A stretch of 64,000 bases of DNA from Acrocarpospora phusangensis (GCF_016862995.1 NZ_BOOA01000036.1:1-64000); one strand, 5' to 3'; shown: positions 45,942 to 55,516, counted from the first letter of the stretch. Translations and numbers: made by a program. The notes: a model not told the origin generated them from the sequence alone.

Positions 45942-47609
45942 ATGGATCGCATGGCGAACCCCGCGATCCTGACGGTGGACGACGATCCGGCGGTGTCCCG
46001 AGCGGTATCCCGCGATCTGCGCCGCCGTTACGGCGACCGATACCGCATCGTCCGGGCCGACTCGGGCGACGGCGCCCTGGAGGCGCTCCGCGAGATCAAG
46101 CTCCGCGGCGAGCAGGTGGCGCTCCTGCTGGCCGACTACCGCATGCCCCACATGAACGGCATCCAGTTCCTGGAATCGGCGATGGACCTGTTCCCGCTGG
46201 CCAGGCGCGTACTGCTCACCGCGTACGCGGACACCGACGCCGCCATCGACGCGATCAACGTGGTGGACGTCGACCACTACCTGCTCAAGCCGTGGAACCC
46301 ACCGGACGAGAAGCTCTACCCGATCGTGGACTCGCTGCTGGACGCCTGGCGGGCCGAACCCGAACGGCCGACCTCGGAGGTCCGGGTGGTCGGGCACCGC
46401 TGGTCGGCGCCGTCGTTCAAGGTGCGGGACTTCCTGGCGCGCAACCTGGTGCCGTACCGGTGGCTGCTGGCCGACGAGCCGGAGGGATTGCGGCTGCTGT
46501 CCGCGGCCGGGCTCACCGCCGAGGACGTGCCGCTGGTGCTGACCTCGGACGGCAAGTCGCTGACCGCCCCCAGCGAGGCCGAGCTGGCCGTGCACGTCGG
46601 GCTCACCACCACCCCGCAGCTGGACTTCTACGACCTGGTCGTGGTCGGCGCCGGCCCCGCGGGACTGGGCGCGGCCGTGTACGGCGCGTCCGAGGGCCTG
46701 AAGACCGTGCTGGTCGAGCAGCGCGCCACCGGCGGGCAGGCGGGGCAGAGCAGCAGGATCGAGAACTACCTGGGCTTCCCCGACGGCGTCTCCGGCGCGC
46801 AGCTGACCGACCGGGCGCGGCGGCAGGCGCTGCGGTTCGGGGCCGAACTGCTGACCACCCGGGAGGCGGTCGGCCTGGAGTCCGGCGGCACCACCCGGCT
46901 GCTGCGCTTCGGCGACGGCACCACGATCGCCGCCCACGCGGTCGTGCTGGCCACCGGCGTCTCCTACCGCATGCTCAACGCCCCCGGCCTGAACGAGCTG
47001 ACCGGCCGGGGCGTCTTCTACGGCTCCGCCTCCACCGAGGCCCCCAGCTGCTCCGACCAGGACGTCTACATCGTCGGCGGCGCCAACTCGGCCGGCCAGG
47101 CCGCGGTGCACTTCGCCCGGTACGCCTCCCGCGTGCACATCCTGATCAGGGGCGCCGACCTTCGGCAGTCGATGTCCTCGTACCTGATCCAGCAGATCGA
47201 GAGCGTGGACAACATCATCGTCTCGCCGTACACCGAGGTGGTCTCGGCGGGCGGGGACGGGCATCTGGAGTGCCTGACGCTGCGGGACCCCCGCTCCGGC
47301 GAGGTCCGGGTGGTGGAGACCTCGTGGCTGTTCGTCTTCATCGGGGCGGAACCGCGGACGGCCTGGCTGGACGACGCCGTCATGCGCGACCGGCTCGGGT
47401 TCGTGCTCACCGGACCTGATCTCCTGAACGAGGGGCGGCGCCCGCCCGGGTGGACGCTGCCGCGCGATCCGTACCACCTGGAAAGCAGCATGCCGGGCGT
47501 GTTCGCGGCCGGGGACGTCCGGGCGGATTCCGTCAAACGGGTCGCCTCCGCCGTGGGCGAGGGGGCGATGGCCGTGTCGCTGATCCACCGCTATCTGGAG
47601 GCCCAATGA
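45942..47609 (+). CDS. Response regulator fused to a thioredoxin-reductase-like flavoprotein
   Basis: A 555-aa fusion. The receiver domain (about 8-125) has the acidic pocket DDDP, phosphoacceptor Asp65 in LLADYRMPHMNG, Thr in LLTAYAD and Lys in LLKPW. A short thioredoxin/glutaredoxin-like region follows (about 140-220; FKVRDFLARNLVPYRW). The rest is an FAD/NAD(P)H pyridine nucleotide-disulfide reductase fold with VVVGAGPAGLGAAVYGA near 232 and VYIVGGANSAGQAA near 375. The TrxR redox CxxC (CATC) is absent; the region reads YGSASTEAPSCSD. The FAD-binding GDVR motif is present near the C terminus. Its stop overlaps the start of a histidine kinase gene (ATGA). Confidence 0.88.
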   Translation: MDRMANPAILTVDDDPAVSRAVSRDLRRRYGDRYRIVRADSGDGALEALREIKLRGEQVALLLADYRMPHMNGIQFLESAMDLFPLARRVLLTAYADTDAAIDAINVVDVDHYLLKPWNPPDEKLYPIVDSLLDAWRAEPERPTSEVRVVGHRWSAPSFKVRDFLARNLVPYRWLLADEPEGLRLLSAAGLTAEDVPLVLTSDGKSLTAPSEAELAVHVGLTTTPQLDFYDLVVVGAGPAGLGAAVYGASEGLKTVLVEQRATGGQAGQSSRIENYLGFPDGVSGAQLTDRARRQALRFGAELLTTREAVGLESGGTTRLLRFGDGTTIAAHAVVLATGVSYRMLNAPGLNELTGRGVFYGSASTEAPSCSDQDVYIVGGANSAGQAAVHFARYASRVHILIRGADLRQSMSSYLIQQIESVDNIIVSPYTEVVSAGGDGHLECLTLRDPRSGEVRVVETSWLFVFIGAEPRTAWLDDAVMRDRLGFVLTGPDLLNEGRRPPGWTLPRDPYHLESSMPGVFAAGDVRADSVKRVASAVGEGAMAVSLIHRYLEAQ

Positions 47610-49021
47610 GCGAGTTGCTCACCCCCGAGGAGCTCCGCACCCTCTTTCTCTTCGAATCCCTCAACGAGGAACAACTGGCCGTCCTGGCCGAGCACGGCCG
47701 GGTCCAGCACTACCAGGCGGGCAGCGCCGTCTACCGGGAGGGCGAACCGGCCACCTGCTTCGTCGTGCTGCTCAACGGCGTGATCACCCTCAGCCGCCTC
47801 AGCCACGGCGACGAGGTGGAGGTCGCCAGAACCGAACAACGCGGCGTGTACGGCGGAGCCACCCAGACCTACCTCGGCGACCAGGTCGAGCAGATCTACA
47901 TGAACACCATGCACGCGATCAGCGACGTCACGGTGTTCGAGGTGCCCGCCGACATGTTCGCCCGCTGGACCCGGGCCTGGTTCCCGATGGCCATGCACCT
48001 GCTGGAGGGGCTGTTCTTCGGCATGCGGGCCAGCCAGACGATCGTCGGCGAGCGGGAGCGGCTGATCGCGCTCGGGTCGCTGTCGGCCGGGCTCACCCAC
48101 GAGCTGAACAACCCGGCCGCGGCGGCGGTGCGGGCGACGGCCGTCCTGCGCGAACGGGTGACCGGGATGCGCCACAAGCTCGCTATGATCGCCGACGGCC
48201 GGCTGGACGGGCACCGCCTGCACGAACTCGTCGAACTCCAGGAAGCCGCGGTCAAACGCTCCGCCAACGCGCCGCAGCTGTCCGCCCTGGCGACCAGCGA
48301 CGCGGAGGACGCCGTCGCCGACTGGCTGGACGACCACGACGTGACCGCCGGATGGGACATCGCGCCGACGCTGGTCGCGGGCGGCGTGGACGCCGAGTGG
48401 CTGGAGCAGGTCTCGGCCACCATAGGGCCGGAGAACCTGGAAGCGGCGGTGCGCTGGCTCACGTACACGATCGACACCGAACTGCTGATGTGCGAGATCG
48501 ACGACGCGGTCACCCGCATCTCCGGGCTGGTCTCCGCCGCCAAGCAGTACTCCCAGCTGGACCGCGCCCCGCACCAGACCGTCGACGTGCACGACCTGCT
48601 CAACGCCACGCTCACCATGCTCCAGGCCAAGATCCCGGCGGGCGTGCGCGTGGTGAAGGAGTACGACCGCGAGCTGCCGCCCGTGCCCGCGTACGCGGCG
48701 GAGCTCAACCAGGTCTGGACCAACATGATCGACAACGCGCTGAGCGCCATGGAAGGGAACGGGACCCTGACGATCAGCACCAGCCGCGACAGCAGGTGCC
48801 TCATCGTCGAGATCGCCGACACCGGTTCCGGCATTCCGCCGGAGATCCGGCCCAGGATCTTCGAGCCGTTCTTCACCACCAAGCCGGTGGGTGAGGGCAC
48901 CGGCTTGGGGCTGGACATCTCCTACCGGATCGTCGTCAAGAAGCACCACGGGGACATCCGCGTCGAATCAACTCCCGGCGACACCCGCTTCCGGGTCTTC
49001 CTCCCCTTCGAGGACGCCTGA
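47606..49021 (+). CDS. Cyclic-nucleotide-domain histidine kinase
   Basis: A 471-aa soluble sensor kinase. The N-terminal cNMP-binding-like domain (about 10-135; [43 protein letters not shown]) is joined to a HisKA-like helix with phosphoacceptor His165 ([16 protein letters not shown]). An HATPase follows with N box [15 protein letters not shown]1 DTGSGIP and G2 GTGLGLDIS. No membrane helices are seen. ATG 47606 overlaps the upstream TGA, so it is co-translated with the receiver-flavoprotein and is its likely cognate kinase. Known relatives pair with such fusions; the ligand is unknown. Confidence 0.87.
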   Translation: MSELLTPEELRTLFLFESLNEEQLAVLAEHGRVQHYQAGSAVYREGEPATCFVVLLNGVITLSRLSHGDEVEVARTEQRGVYGGATQTYLGDQVEQIYMNTMHAISDVTVFEVPADMFARWTRAWFPMAMHLLEGLFFGMRASQTIVGERERLIALGSLSAGLTHELNNPAAAAVRATAVLRERVTGMRHKLAMIADGRLDGHRLHELVELQEAAVKRSANAPQLSALATSDAEDAVADWLDDHDVTAGWDIAPTLVAGGVDAEWLEQVSATIGPENLEAAVRWLTYTIDTELLMCEIDDAVTRISGLVSAAKQYSQLDRAPHQTVDVHDLLNATLTMLQAKIPAGVRVVKEYDRELPPVPAYAAELNQVWTNMIDNALSAMEGNGTLTISTSRDSRCLIVEIADTGSGIPPEIRPRIFEPFFTTKPVGEGTGLGLDISYRIVVKKHHGDIRVESTPGDTRFRVFLPFEDA

Positions 49022-49024
49022 TGG

Positions 49025-49807
49025 TCAGCGGTTCTTCGTTCCGCCGATGACCAGGACGTCTCCGGCGGCGGAGTCGGTGGCGGCTTGCTTGCCGGAGTCG
49101 GGTTCTGTGCCGGACTCCGGCTCTCCTGCCGGGCGGACGCGCGGGCGGCGGAGCCGCTGGACCAGGAGGGTGCCGGCGACGGCGGCCACGGCGACCACCG
49201 CCAGCAGGTAGGCGGGGATCGAAGCCGGAGCCTCCGCCGGCTTCGGCTGCGCGGCTGCCTGCGTGGCGGCGGCCACCGGTGCCGCTGGTGCTTCCGGCTG
49301 GGCGGCCGGCATCGTCGCCTTGCCGCTGACCGTGCCCTTCCACGGGAAGCCCGGGGGCTTGATCTCGCCCCAGTAGTCCGTCACCTCGAAGGAGCCTTCC
49401 GCGACGAACTGCGGCGGCGCGGGGACCAGGGTGCCGGGCACGGTGAGCGTCCCGATCTCGTACTCGGCGAAGACGCCCTGGATGCCCTGGACCCGCCAGG
49501 TGCCCTTGGGGATCTTGACGGCGACCGCGTAGTGGGCGGGTTCGGGGAGGCGGGAGCCGATGAACTCCAGGACGGCGCCCTTCTCGTCGGTCAGGCGCAG
49601 ACCGGTCTCCCCCAGCCGCGTCTCCGGACCCTCGAACGGGTGGGTGCCGTGCTGGAGCGTCCAGTAGCCGACCGTGTAAGCCTGATCGGCGTCGATCCGA
49701 TCGGGCAGCGGGTCCAGCTCGGTGACCGCCCAGTTTCCCGCGTACGCGGGGGCCGCCATCGCGACCACGACCACCAGAGACCCGATAATCGCGAAAATTC
49801 GTCTCAT
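49025..49807 (-). CDS. Secreted, C-terminally anchored protein, unknown
   Basis: A 260-aa protein with a signal peptide (IFAIIGSLVVVVAMAAPAYA). A beta-rich extracellular domain follows (GNWAVTELDPLPDRID...AYTVGYWTLQHGTHPF; TWRVQGIQGVFAEYEIGTLTVPG), then an Ala/Pro-rich linker, a C-terminal membrane helix (about 203-220; IPAYLLAVVAVAAVAGTLLVQ) and a short cytoplasmic tail. The domain looks like a transport-linked periplasmic-type fold, but I cannot name a family. GGAGGTGC precedes ATG 49807. Confidence 0.7.
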   Translation of the reverse strand: MRRIFAIIGSLVVVVAMAAPAYAGNWAVTELDPLPDRIDADQAYTVGYWTLQHGTHPFEGPETRLGETGLRLTDEKGAVLEFIGSRLPEPAHYAVAVKIPKGTWRVQGIQGVFAEYEIGTLTVPGTLVPAPPQFVAEGSFEVTDYWGEIKPPGFPWKGTVSGKATMPAAQPEAPAAPVAAATQAAAQPKPAEAPASIPAYLLAVVAVAAVAGTLLVQRLRRPRVRPAGEPESGTEPDSGKQAATDSAAGDVLVIGGTKNR

Positions 49808-49856
49808 CTTCGCACCTCCGGCTGTTCTACACCGCCCACCCTCCGGAGGTTCCGAT

Positions 49857-50525
49857 ATGACACAGTCGAACATCTGTTTGTACAGTCGAGAGATGGAGAC
49901 ACTGTTCCAAGGCTCACTGCTCGACTGGGGAGACGAAGTCGGCCCAGGCCCGCTCGGCACCACCGTCCGCAGAACCACCCTGGCCCACGGCGCCTGGATC
50001 GACCTGCGCCCGGCCTGGATCTCCGGCGCCGACACCCTGTTCCGCCGCCTCGCCGCCACCGTCCCGTGGCACGCCGAACGACGCCGCATGTACGACACCA
50101 TGGTCGACGTCCCACGCCTGCTCAGCTTCTACAACGAGGGCGAGACCCTCCCCGACCCGGCGCTCCAGGAGGCCAAGGACCTCCTCAACGCCCACTACGC
50201 CGAAGAACTGGGCGAACCCTTCCGCACCGCCGGCCTCTGCCTCTACCGCGACGGCCGCGACAGCGTCGCCTGGCACGGCGACCGCATCGGCCGCGGCAGA
50301 ACCGAGGACACCATGGTCGCGATCATCTCGGTCGGGACCCCGCGCAACCTGCTCCTCCGCCCACGCGGCGGAGGCGGCCCCACCCTCCGCCGCGAACTCG
50401 GCCACGGCGACCTCCTGGTGATGGGCGGCAGCTGCCAGCGCACCTGGGAACACTGCATCCCCAAAACCACCCGGGTCATGGGCGCCCGCATCAGCATCCA
50501 GTTCCGCCCCAGGGGCGTACGGTAG
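49857..50525 (+). CDS. AlkB-like 2-oxoglutarate/Fe(II) dioxygenase
   Basis: A 222-aa enzyme resembling AlkB nucleic-acid demethylases. Fe ligands are the His and Asp of WHGDRIG and the His of WEHCIPK; the 2-oxoglutarate arginine lies in ARISIQFRPRG. The YNEG and AGLCLYRDGRDSVAWH regions match the family. It could remove alkyl lesions such as 1-methyladenine from DNA or RNA. CGGAGG precedes ATG 49857. Confidence 0.88.
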   Translation: MTQSNICLYSREMETLFQGSLLDWGDEVGPGPLGTTVRRTTLAHGAWIDLRPAWISGADTLFRRLAATVPWHAERRRMYDTMVDVPRLLSFYNEGETLPDPALQEAKDLLNAHYAEELGEPFRTAGLCLYRDGRDSVAWHGDRIGRGRTEDTMVAIISVGTPRNLLLRPRGGGGPTLRRELGHGDLLVMGGSCQRTWEHCIPKTTRVMGARISIQFRPRGVR

Positions 50526-50586
50526 CGCCCTCGTCCGGCGGATAACCGTTTGTGGTCCGGTCGATCACGCGTGAAGACTGGCCGGC

Positions 50587-51237
50587 ATGATCCCGCCACG
50601 GCAGATCCGGGCCCGCTACGACGAACGGACGATAACCGTCTACCAGGCGTACAACCGCCAGATCGGTGAGTACGCCGCTGCCCACGGCCGGTTCGCTCCG
50701 TCCTACAACCGGGAGCGGATGACCTGGATCAAACCGTCGTTCCTGTGGATGATGTACCGCTCCGGCTGGGCGGCCAAAGCCGACCAGGAGTGCGTGCTCG
50801 CCATCCAGATCACACGTGCCGGATTCGAATGGGCGCTGGCCCATTCCGGGCTCAGCCATTTCGACTCGGCCGTCCACGCCGACCGAAATGAATGGGCCGC
50901 CACCCGGCACCGGCCGGTCCGCGTGCAATGGGACCCGGAGCGATCGCTGACCATGCAGCGGCTGCCCCACCGGTCGCTCCAGATGGGCCTCTCCCGCGAG
51001 GCGGTTCACCGATACGTGGACGAATGGATCGTCGGCATCGAGGACGTGACCGACCTCGCTCATCGAATCCACGCACTCCTCCGCGACCCCGGCTCCTGCA
51101 AGGCCGCGGAGTCCGCTCTGCCGGCGGAACGCCCGTACCCGCTTCCCGAGGAGATCGCAGCAACCTGTGGCATGCGACCGCCGAAAGCTGATCTTGGGGC
51201 CGGTGCGGCGAGTGGCGACACCTGGGTAGACGGCTAG
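50587..51237 (+). CDS. DUF4291 family protein
   Basis: A 216-aa protein matching DUF4291: RQIRARYDERTITVYQAYNRQIGEYAAAHG, MTWIKPSFLWMMYRSGWA, VRVQWDPERSL and RSLQMGLSREAVHRYVDEWI are landmarks. Function is not established. The C-terminal tail is less conserved-looking. It follows an AlkB-like gene by 61 bp on the same strand. Confidence 0.87.
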   Translation: MIPPRQIRARYDERTITVYQAYNRQIGEYAAAHGRFAPSYNRERMTWIKPSFLWMMYRSGWAAKADQECVLAIQITRAGFEWALAHSGLSHFDSAVHADRNEWAATRHRPVRVQWDPERSLTMQRLPHRSLQMGLSREAVHRYVDEWIVGIEDVTDLAHRIHALLRDPGSCKAAESALPAERPYPLPEEIAATCGMRPPKADLGAGAASGDTWVDG

Positions 51238-51320
51238 AACCCCCCGCCTGGCCTATCTGCGTTACGTCCGTCCTGTATGTGAACGCGGCGTCTCCTCGAC
51301 GAGGACCCGACCGGTCCGGC

Positions 51321-51878
51321 TCATGCGGGGAAGCGGATGAACGACGGAGGGACGTGATCGGTGAGCCAGACGCCGTTGGCGCTGCGGAAGAAGGCGTGGC
51401 CGCCCGCGTGCATGGCCCCTGAGTCGATGGTGAGGATGATCGGGCGGCCGCGTCGCGCGCCGACCCGGGTGGCGGTCTCCTGGTCCGGGGACAGGTGGAC
51501 GTGCTGGCGTCTCATGCGCAGCAGACCGTCCGCCCTGATGCCGGGCAGGCTCGCCGCGACCGTGCCGTGGAACAGCGAGGGCGGCGGTTCGACCTCGGGC
51601 AGGTCCAGGTCCACGTCGATCGAATGACCCTGGCTGGCACGGATGCGGTCACCCTCGATCACGAACCGCTGCTTGTCGTTGCCGGCGACCACATCGGCCA
51701 GCTCCGCCAACGAGATGGGGAACCCATGCGCCCGCGCCGCCGCCAGCAGGTCCGACACCGGCACCCAGCCATTCGGGTCCAACGCGATACCGATCCGCTC
51801 GGGCTGATGACGGAGATGCTTGGAAAGGTACTTCGAGACACGCACCAGGCGCCGCTCGTCCACCACCATCACATCCAT
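51321..51878 (-). CDS. kptA: RNA 2'-phosphotransferase (KptA/Tpt1)
   Basis: A 185-aa enzyme that transfers a 2'-phosphate from RNA to NAD+. The N-terminal winged-helix-like region (RVSKYLSKHLRHQPERIGI; WVPVSDLLAAARAHG) leads to the ADP-ribosyltransferase-like fold. The catalytic set Arg-His-Arg-Arg shows in SKHLRHQPE, ASQGHSI, LFHGT and HVHLSPD. In bacteria, which lack tRNA splicing by this route, the physiological role is uncertain. The start could also be ATG 51869. Confidence 0.92.
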   Translation of the reverse strand: MDVMVVDERRLVRVSKYLSKHLRHQPERIGIALDPNGWVPVSDLLAAARAHGFPISLAELADVVAGNDKQRFVIEGDRIRASQGHSIDVDLDLPEVEPPPSLFHGTVAASLPGIRADGLLRMRRQHVHLSPDQETATRVGARRGRPIILTIDSGAMHAGGHAFFRSANGVWLTDHVPPSFIRFPA

Positions 51879-51995
51879 TCCGGGTCCGGAGGAATCCCCC
51901 TCAAATCGTGGCCGAAACCACCTCCCACCCGCCATCGGTTTTCGATCAATGGGTGGGAGGTCGCAGGCTCGGGCCCGTACGTCACGTGACCGTGG

Positions 51996-52236
51996 TCATC
52001 GGCGGTCGCGGACGTAGTAGTGGCCGAGGGTGTCGTCGTAGCGGCCGGTGGGGCGGCAGCATTTGCGGAAACCGGCGGCCGGAGTCGCAGGGGCAGGGGT
52101 CGTTGCCGCCGAGTTTCTCGATCAGTTCAGTGTCGGTGCCGATGGCGCGGTCGCCCCGTTTGACGTGGGTCTCGCTGGAGGGAACCCCCGGCGGCGCTTG
52201 CTGGTCGGCTCAAAAGGAGATCTCGTCGTAGTACAT
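51996..52236 (-). pseudogene. SEC-C motif protein, disrupted
   Basis: The reverse strand encodes MYYDEISF, then an in-frame TGA (52210-52212), then a readable stretch to [19 protein letters not shown]. One extra base near 52068-52071 shifts the frame; after it comes [23 protein letters not shown] and a stop. Joined, these give a zinc-binding SEC-C motif (CxCx8CC). AGGAGG precedes the ATG at 52236. Two separate lesions suggest decay, but sequencing error is possible for either. Confidence 0.7.
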
Positions 52237-52336
52237 GGCTACCTCCTGAAGTCGATGTCGACGGTAGCCGGAGCAGGTCGTTGGGGGCGACCGGTTTTCG
52301 GGGGCGTACGGAACCCGCGGGCGTGTTGTACGGCGT

Positions 52337-54769
52337 CTATCCCAGCGCGCGTGCGGACAACGTGTGGCGGTCGGGGTGGTCGAGTTCGGTGAGGAGGGTC
52401 AGAGCGCGTCGCCAGGACACGCGGGCCGCGTCGAGGTCGCCGGCACGTTCGTGGCTGTCGCCGAGGTGGACGAGGACGCCGGCCTCCAAGAAGGACTCGC
52501 CGTGATCCCGGCAGAGGGCGGCGGCCTGGTCGAAGCAGGAGATCGCCTGGGCGTACTCGCCGAGGAGGTGGTGGGCGTAACCGATGCTGTCCCAGGTGGC
52601 GGCCTGGCCTACCTGGTCCTCCAGCTCCTGTAACAGGGCCAGTCCTTGCCGGCAGTAGATCAGCGCTTCACGACCGTCGCCGAGATGGGCGTGGTACCAG
52701 CCCACCGCGTTGAGCGCGGCGGCCTGGCCCTGCCGGTGGCCTGCGGAGCGATAGAGCTCCAGGGCTTGGTGGGTGTGGTCGAGGGCTCCCGTGTAGTCGC
52801 CCAGGGCGTCGCGTAGGTAGGCCAGGTGGTGGTGGTCGTGCGCCTGCCCGGCCCGGTCGTCCGTACGGGTGTCGAGGTCGAGCGCGCGGGTCAGGTGGGC
52901 GTGGGCCGCGTCGTGGCGGCCTGTTTCTATGTCGGCGCGGGCCAGCAGGCGCAGGGTCAGGGACTCGGCCCGTGGGTCGTCCAGACGTCGGGTGGCCGCG
53001 AGCGCCGTGCGTTGGAGGGCGGTCTGCTCGGACCAGCGTCTGCCTCGCTCGAGGAAGCCGGACAAGCTCCAGGCGAGTCGCCAGGTGCGGCCGTCCTCCC
53101 CTGCGGTGGCGGACTGGTCGACGGCGGCGAGTAACGCCCACTGCTCGGCGCTGAGCCAGTCGAGTGCCTGGCCAGGGTCGAGCGGTTCTGGGGATGTCCC
53201 GTTATCGGGCGGGGTGAGGGTGATCGGGTCGCGAGTCGGATAGAGCAGGGCGGCCGCGGTGTGTGCGGTGTGCAGATAGTGGTCGATGGTCCGCCGGACG
53301 GCCGCCTGGCGCTCCTCGGGCGGGTCGACGCGGTGGGCGAGGTCGGTGGCGTAGGCGCGTAACAGGTCGTGGAAACCGTACCGGCCCGGGGTGTGCTCGG
53401 TGAGTAGGCCGGCGCGGGTGAGTTCGGTCAGCGGCGCGTACACCTCGGATAGGGGTTGGGCGGTGAGGCTGGCGACCGCGGGTGCGGCGGTGTCGGGGCC
53501 CGGGTGGAGGCCGAGTAGGCGGAACAGTCGGGCCGCGCCAGGCGTCAGGGTCTGGTACGACCACGAGAACACCGCTCGGAGGTCGGTGGCCGGATCGCCC
53601 GCGTTGAGCAGATCGAGCCGGTCGTCGCGGAGTTGGTCGGCCAGCTTCCGCAGGGGAAGCAGCGGGTAGGTGGCGGCGTGGGCGGCCACGATGGCCAGGG
53701 CCAGCGGGAGTGCGGAGCATCGGGCCACGATCTCCTCGACCGCCGAGGGTTCCGCGGCGACCCGCTCGGCGCCGATCCGGCGCGCCAGCAGGTCCTCGGC
53801 CTCCTCGGGGGCCAGCAGGTCGAGCCTGATCGGGTACGCGTCGTCGGAGACGACCAGGCTGGTGAGCGGATTCCTGCTGGTGACGACGGCCAGGCACCCG
53901 GGCGTGCCGGGCAGCAGAGGCCGGACCTGGGCGCTGTCGCGGGCGTTGTCCAGCACGATCAGCACCCGCTTTCCGGCCAGTTCGCTCCGGTAGAGGGCGG
54001 CCTGCGCGTCCAGATCGGACGAGACCCTGTCGACCGGGACACCGAGCGCGTCGAGGAACCGGCGGATCACATCCGGCGGCTCCGCCGCCTGGCCCGACGC
54101 GTCGAAGCCGTGCAGGTTGACGTAGAGCTGGCCGTCGGGGAAACGGCCGGCCACCTGGTGGGCCCAGTGCACGGCGAGTGCCGTCTTGCCGACCCCGGCG
54201 GTCCCGGCGATCGCCGAGATGACCACGGTGCCGCCGGCCGCGGTGTGGTCGAGGAGGCTGGTCAGCGCGGCCAGGTGCCCGGCGCGGCCGACGAAGTGCC
54301 GTACCGCTCCGGGCAGCTCACGCGGCACCGGCCGGGACGTCGGTCCTCGGCTCGCGATCCCCGCGGGGGCGCCGGTGGCGATCACTGTTCTCACGCCGCC
54401 GGTGTCCGTCTCCTGTGCCGCCCTGGTCTCCCGGGGCGGGATCCTGGGTCGCGACGCGTCCTGTAGGGCGTACTCGACGAGGGAGTAGCGGGGCCGCCAG
54501 TACTCCTCGACGCCCGTGGCCAGCGACAACTGGCCGAGCCTGCCGTGGTCCTGGGCGTACTGGCGGCAGCCGTCGACCAGGCCCTTGACCACGGTCCAGT
54601 CGGGCAGCTTGCGGATCCGGCCGTTGAGGATCACGCCGAGCTGGCTCTTGCTCAGGCCGAGCCGTACGGCCAGGCCACGCAGACTGGGACCGCCGGCCTG
54701 GACGCGGAGCAGCCGCAGATCGGCGCAGAGCCGCCCGAGCAAATCCTGAGCGTCGTCGACCGCCACCAT
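52337..54769 (-). CDS. HTH-NB-ARC-TPR regulator
   Basis: An 810-aa STAND protein. The N-terminal Cro/XRE-like helix-turn-helix (LRGLAVRLGLSKSQLGVILNGRIRKLPD; about 25-90) is followed by an NB-ARC ATPase (Walker A GTAGVGKTALA near 190, Walker B VLIVLDNARD, GLPL-like CSALPLALAI). A C-terminal TPR array covers about 600-800. The layout is like AfsR-type regulators without a BTAD domain. Its ligand and targets are unknown. It ends next to the SEC-C pseudogene. Confidence 0.87.
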   Translation of the reverse strand: MVAVDDAQDLLGRLCADLRLLRVQAGGPSLRGLAVRLGLSKSQLGVILNGRIRKLPDWTVVKGLVDGCRQYAQDHGRLGQLSLATGVEEYWRPRYSLVEYALQDASRPRIPPRETRAAQETDTGGVRTVIATGAPAGIASRGPTSRPVPRELPGAVRHFVGRAGHLAALTSLLDHTAAGGTVVISAIAGTAGVGKTALAVHWAHQVAGRFPDGQLYVNLHGFDASGQAAEPPDVIRRFLDALGVPVDRVSSDLDAQAALYRSELAGKRVLIVLDNARDSAQVRPLLPGTPGCLAVVTSRNPLTSLVVSDDAYPIRLDLLAPEEAEDLLARRIGAERVAAEPSAVEEIVARCSALPLALAIVAAHAATYPLLPLRKLADQLRDDRLDLLNAGDPATDLRAVFSWSYQTLTPGAARLFRLLGLHPGPDTAAPAVASLTAQPLSEVYAPLTELTRAGLLTEHTPGRYGFHDLLRAYATDLAHRVDPPEERQAAVRRTIDHYLHTAHTAAALLYPTRDPITLTPPDNGTSPEPLDPGQALDWLSAEQWALLAAVDQSATAGEDGRTWRLAWSLSGFLERGRRWSEQTALQRTALAATRRLDDPRAESLTLRLLARADIETGRHDAAHAHLTRALDLDTRTDDRAGQAHDHHHLAYLRDALGDYTGALDHTHQALELYRSAGHRQGQAAALNAVGWYHAHLGDGREALIYCRQGLALLQELEDQVGQAATWDSIGYAHHLLGEYAQAISCFDQAAALCRDHGESFLEAGVLVHLGDSHERAGDLDAARVSWRRALTLLTELDHPDRHTLSARALG

Positions 54770-55050
54770 TGGGGCCCTCGTCTGACTCTCGTCATTGTCC
54801 GATGTTGTCCCGCGCGCCGGACAGAGAGCACGCGTCTAGCTCGTGGTTCGACTGGCGTTGTCCACAAACGTCCGCGATCAGCCACCTCAAGCTAGCGACA
54901 GAGAAAGATGTCCCACAAGTACTCCGATCCCGGCCTCCGCGCATTCGTCGGCGAATGGCGGCAGCTCCCGCATGCGCGGCGGGCCGGGTCTCCTGGCACT
55001 CCCAATTGCGCTCGCGATGCTCCTGACCATCGGAGCAAGAAGGAGGTTCC
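54770..55050. other. Intergenic region, no convincing gene
   Basis: Upstream of the NB-ARC regulator and a secreted protein gene. A short + frame from 54908 (MSHKYSDPGLRAFVGEWRQLPHARRAG) could be a gene fragment, but it runs on into the next gene's frame without a clear end. I see no promoter strong enough to mark. Confidence 0.3.
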
Positions 55051-55506
55051 ATGCTGTCCAGAACCCTGGTCCATCGGGGGCTGGCTTCGGCGCTGGCCGC
55101 GACCGTACTGGTGGTCATGGCCGCGCAGCAGCCCGCCGCCGCCAGCGGTGTGACGCTGAACGCTTCAGTGGACTGCGCCAACGTCAACTACTTCGGGGAC
55201 ACCAGGGACTGGTATCCCTGGGCTCTGACGGCCGCCGGTACGGCGGTGCCCAACGGCTCTTTGGTCGCCAACCCCGCCAATCACGCGTGGCAGTTCTCGG
55301 TCGCGATCCCCAGCGGGGCAACGTCGGTGTCCATATCGGCCAAGTGCAGCCAGGGCCATACATATGACCTCACCGGCTCGATGGGCTCCGTGAGCGTTCC
55401 CGGCGGAATCTCCACCGTCACCGCGAGCTGGCGCTGCTCCACCGGCCCGGTCTATCCGGGGCCCTGGGTCACCAGCTGCTCCGTTCAGTCGTACTCGTAC
55501 AGCTGA
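55051..55506 (+). CDS. Small secreted protein, unknown
   Basis: A 151-aa exported protein. The signal peptide spans about residues 1-32 (ASALAATVLVVMAAQQPAAA-S). The mature part is Ser/Thr/Tyr-rich, with four cysteines (VDCANVN, AKCSQGH, SWRCSTG, TSCSVQ) that could form two disulfides and a beta-sandwich-like pattern. GAAGGAGG precedes ATG 55051. A perfect terminator follows its stop by about 10 bp, so it is probably a single-gene unit. No family recognised. Confidence 0.75.
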   Translation: MLSRTLVHRGLASALAATVLVVMAAQQPAAASGVTLNASVDCANVNYFGDTRDWYPWALTAAGTAVPNGSLVANPANHAWQFSVAIPSGATSVSISAKCSQGHTYDLTGSMGSVSVPGGISTVTASWRCSTGPVYPGPWVTSCSVQSYSYS

Positions 55507-55516
55507 GCAGGAGAAC

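Noticed and set aside
51908-52392. Several + strand frames over the SEC-C region
   Set aside because: The reverse strand explains the sequence with a recognisable zinc motif; the + frames have no family features.
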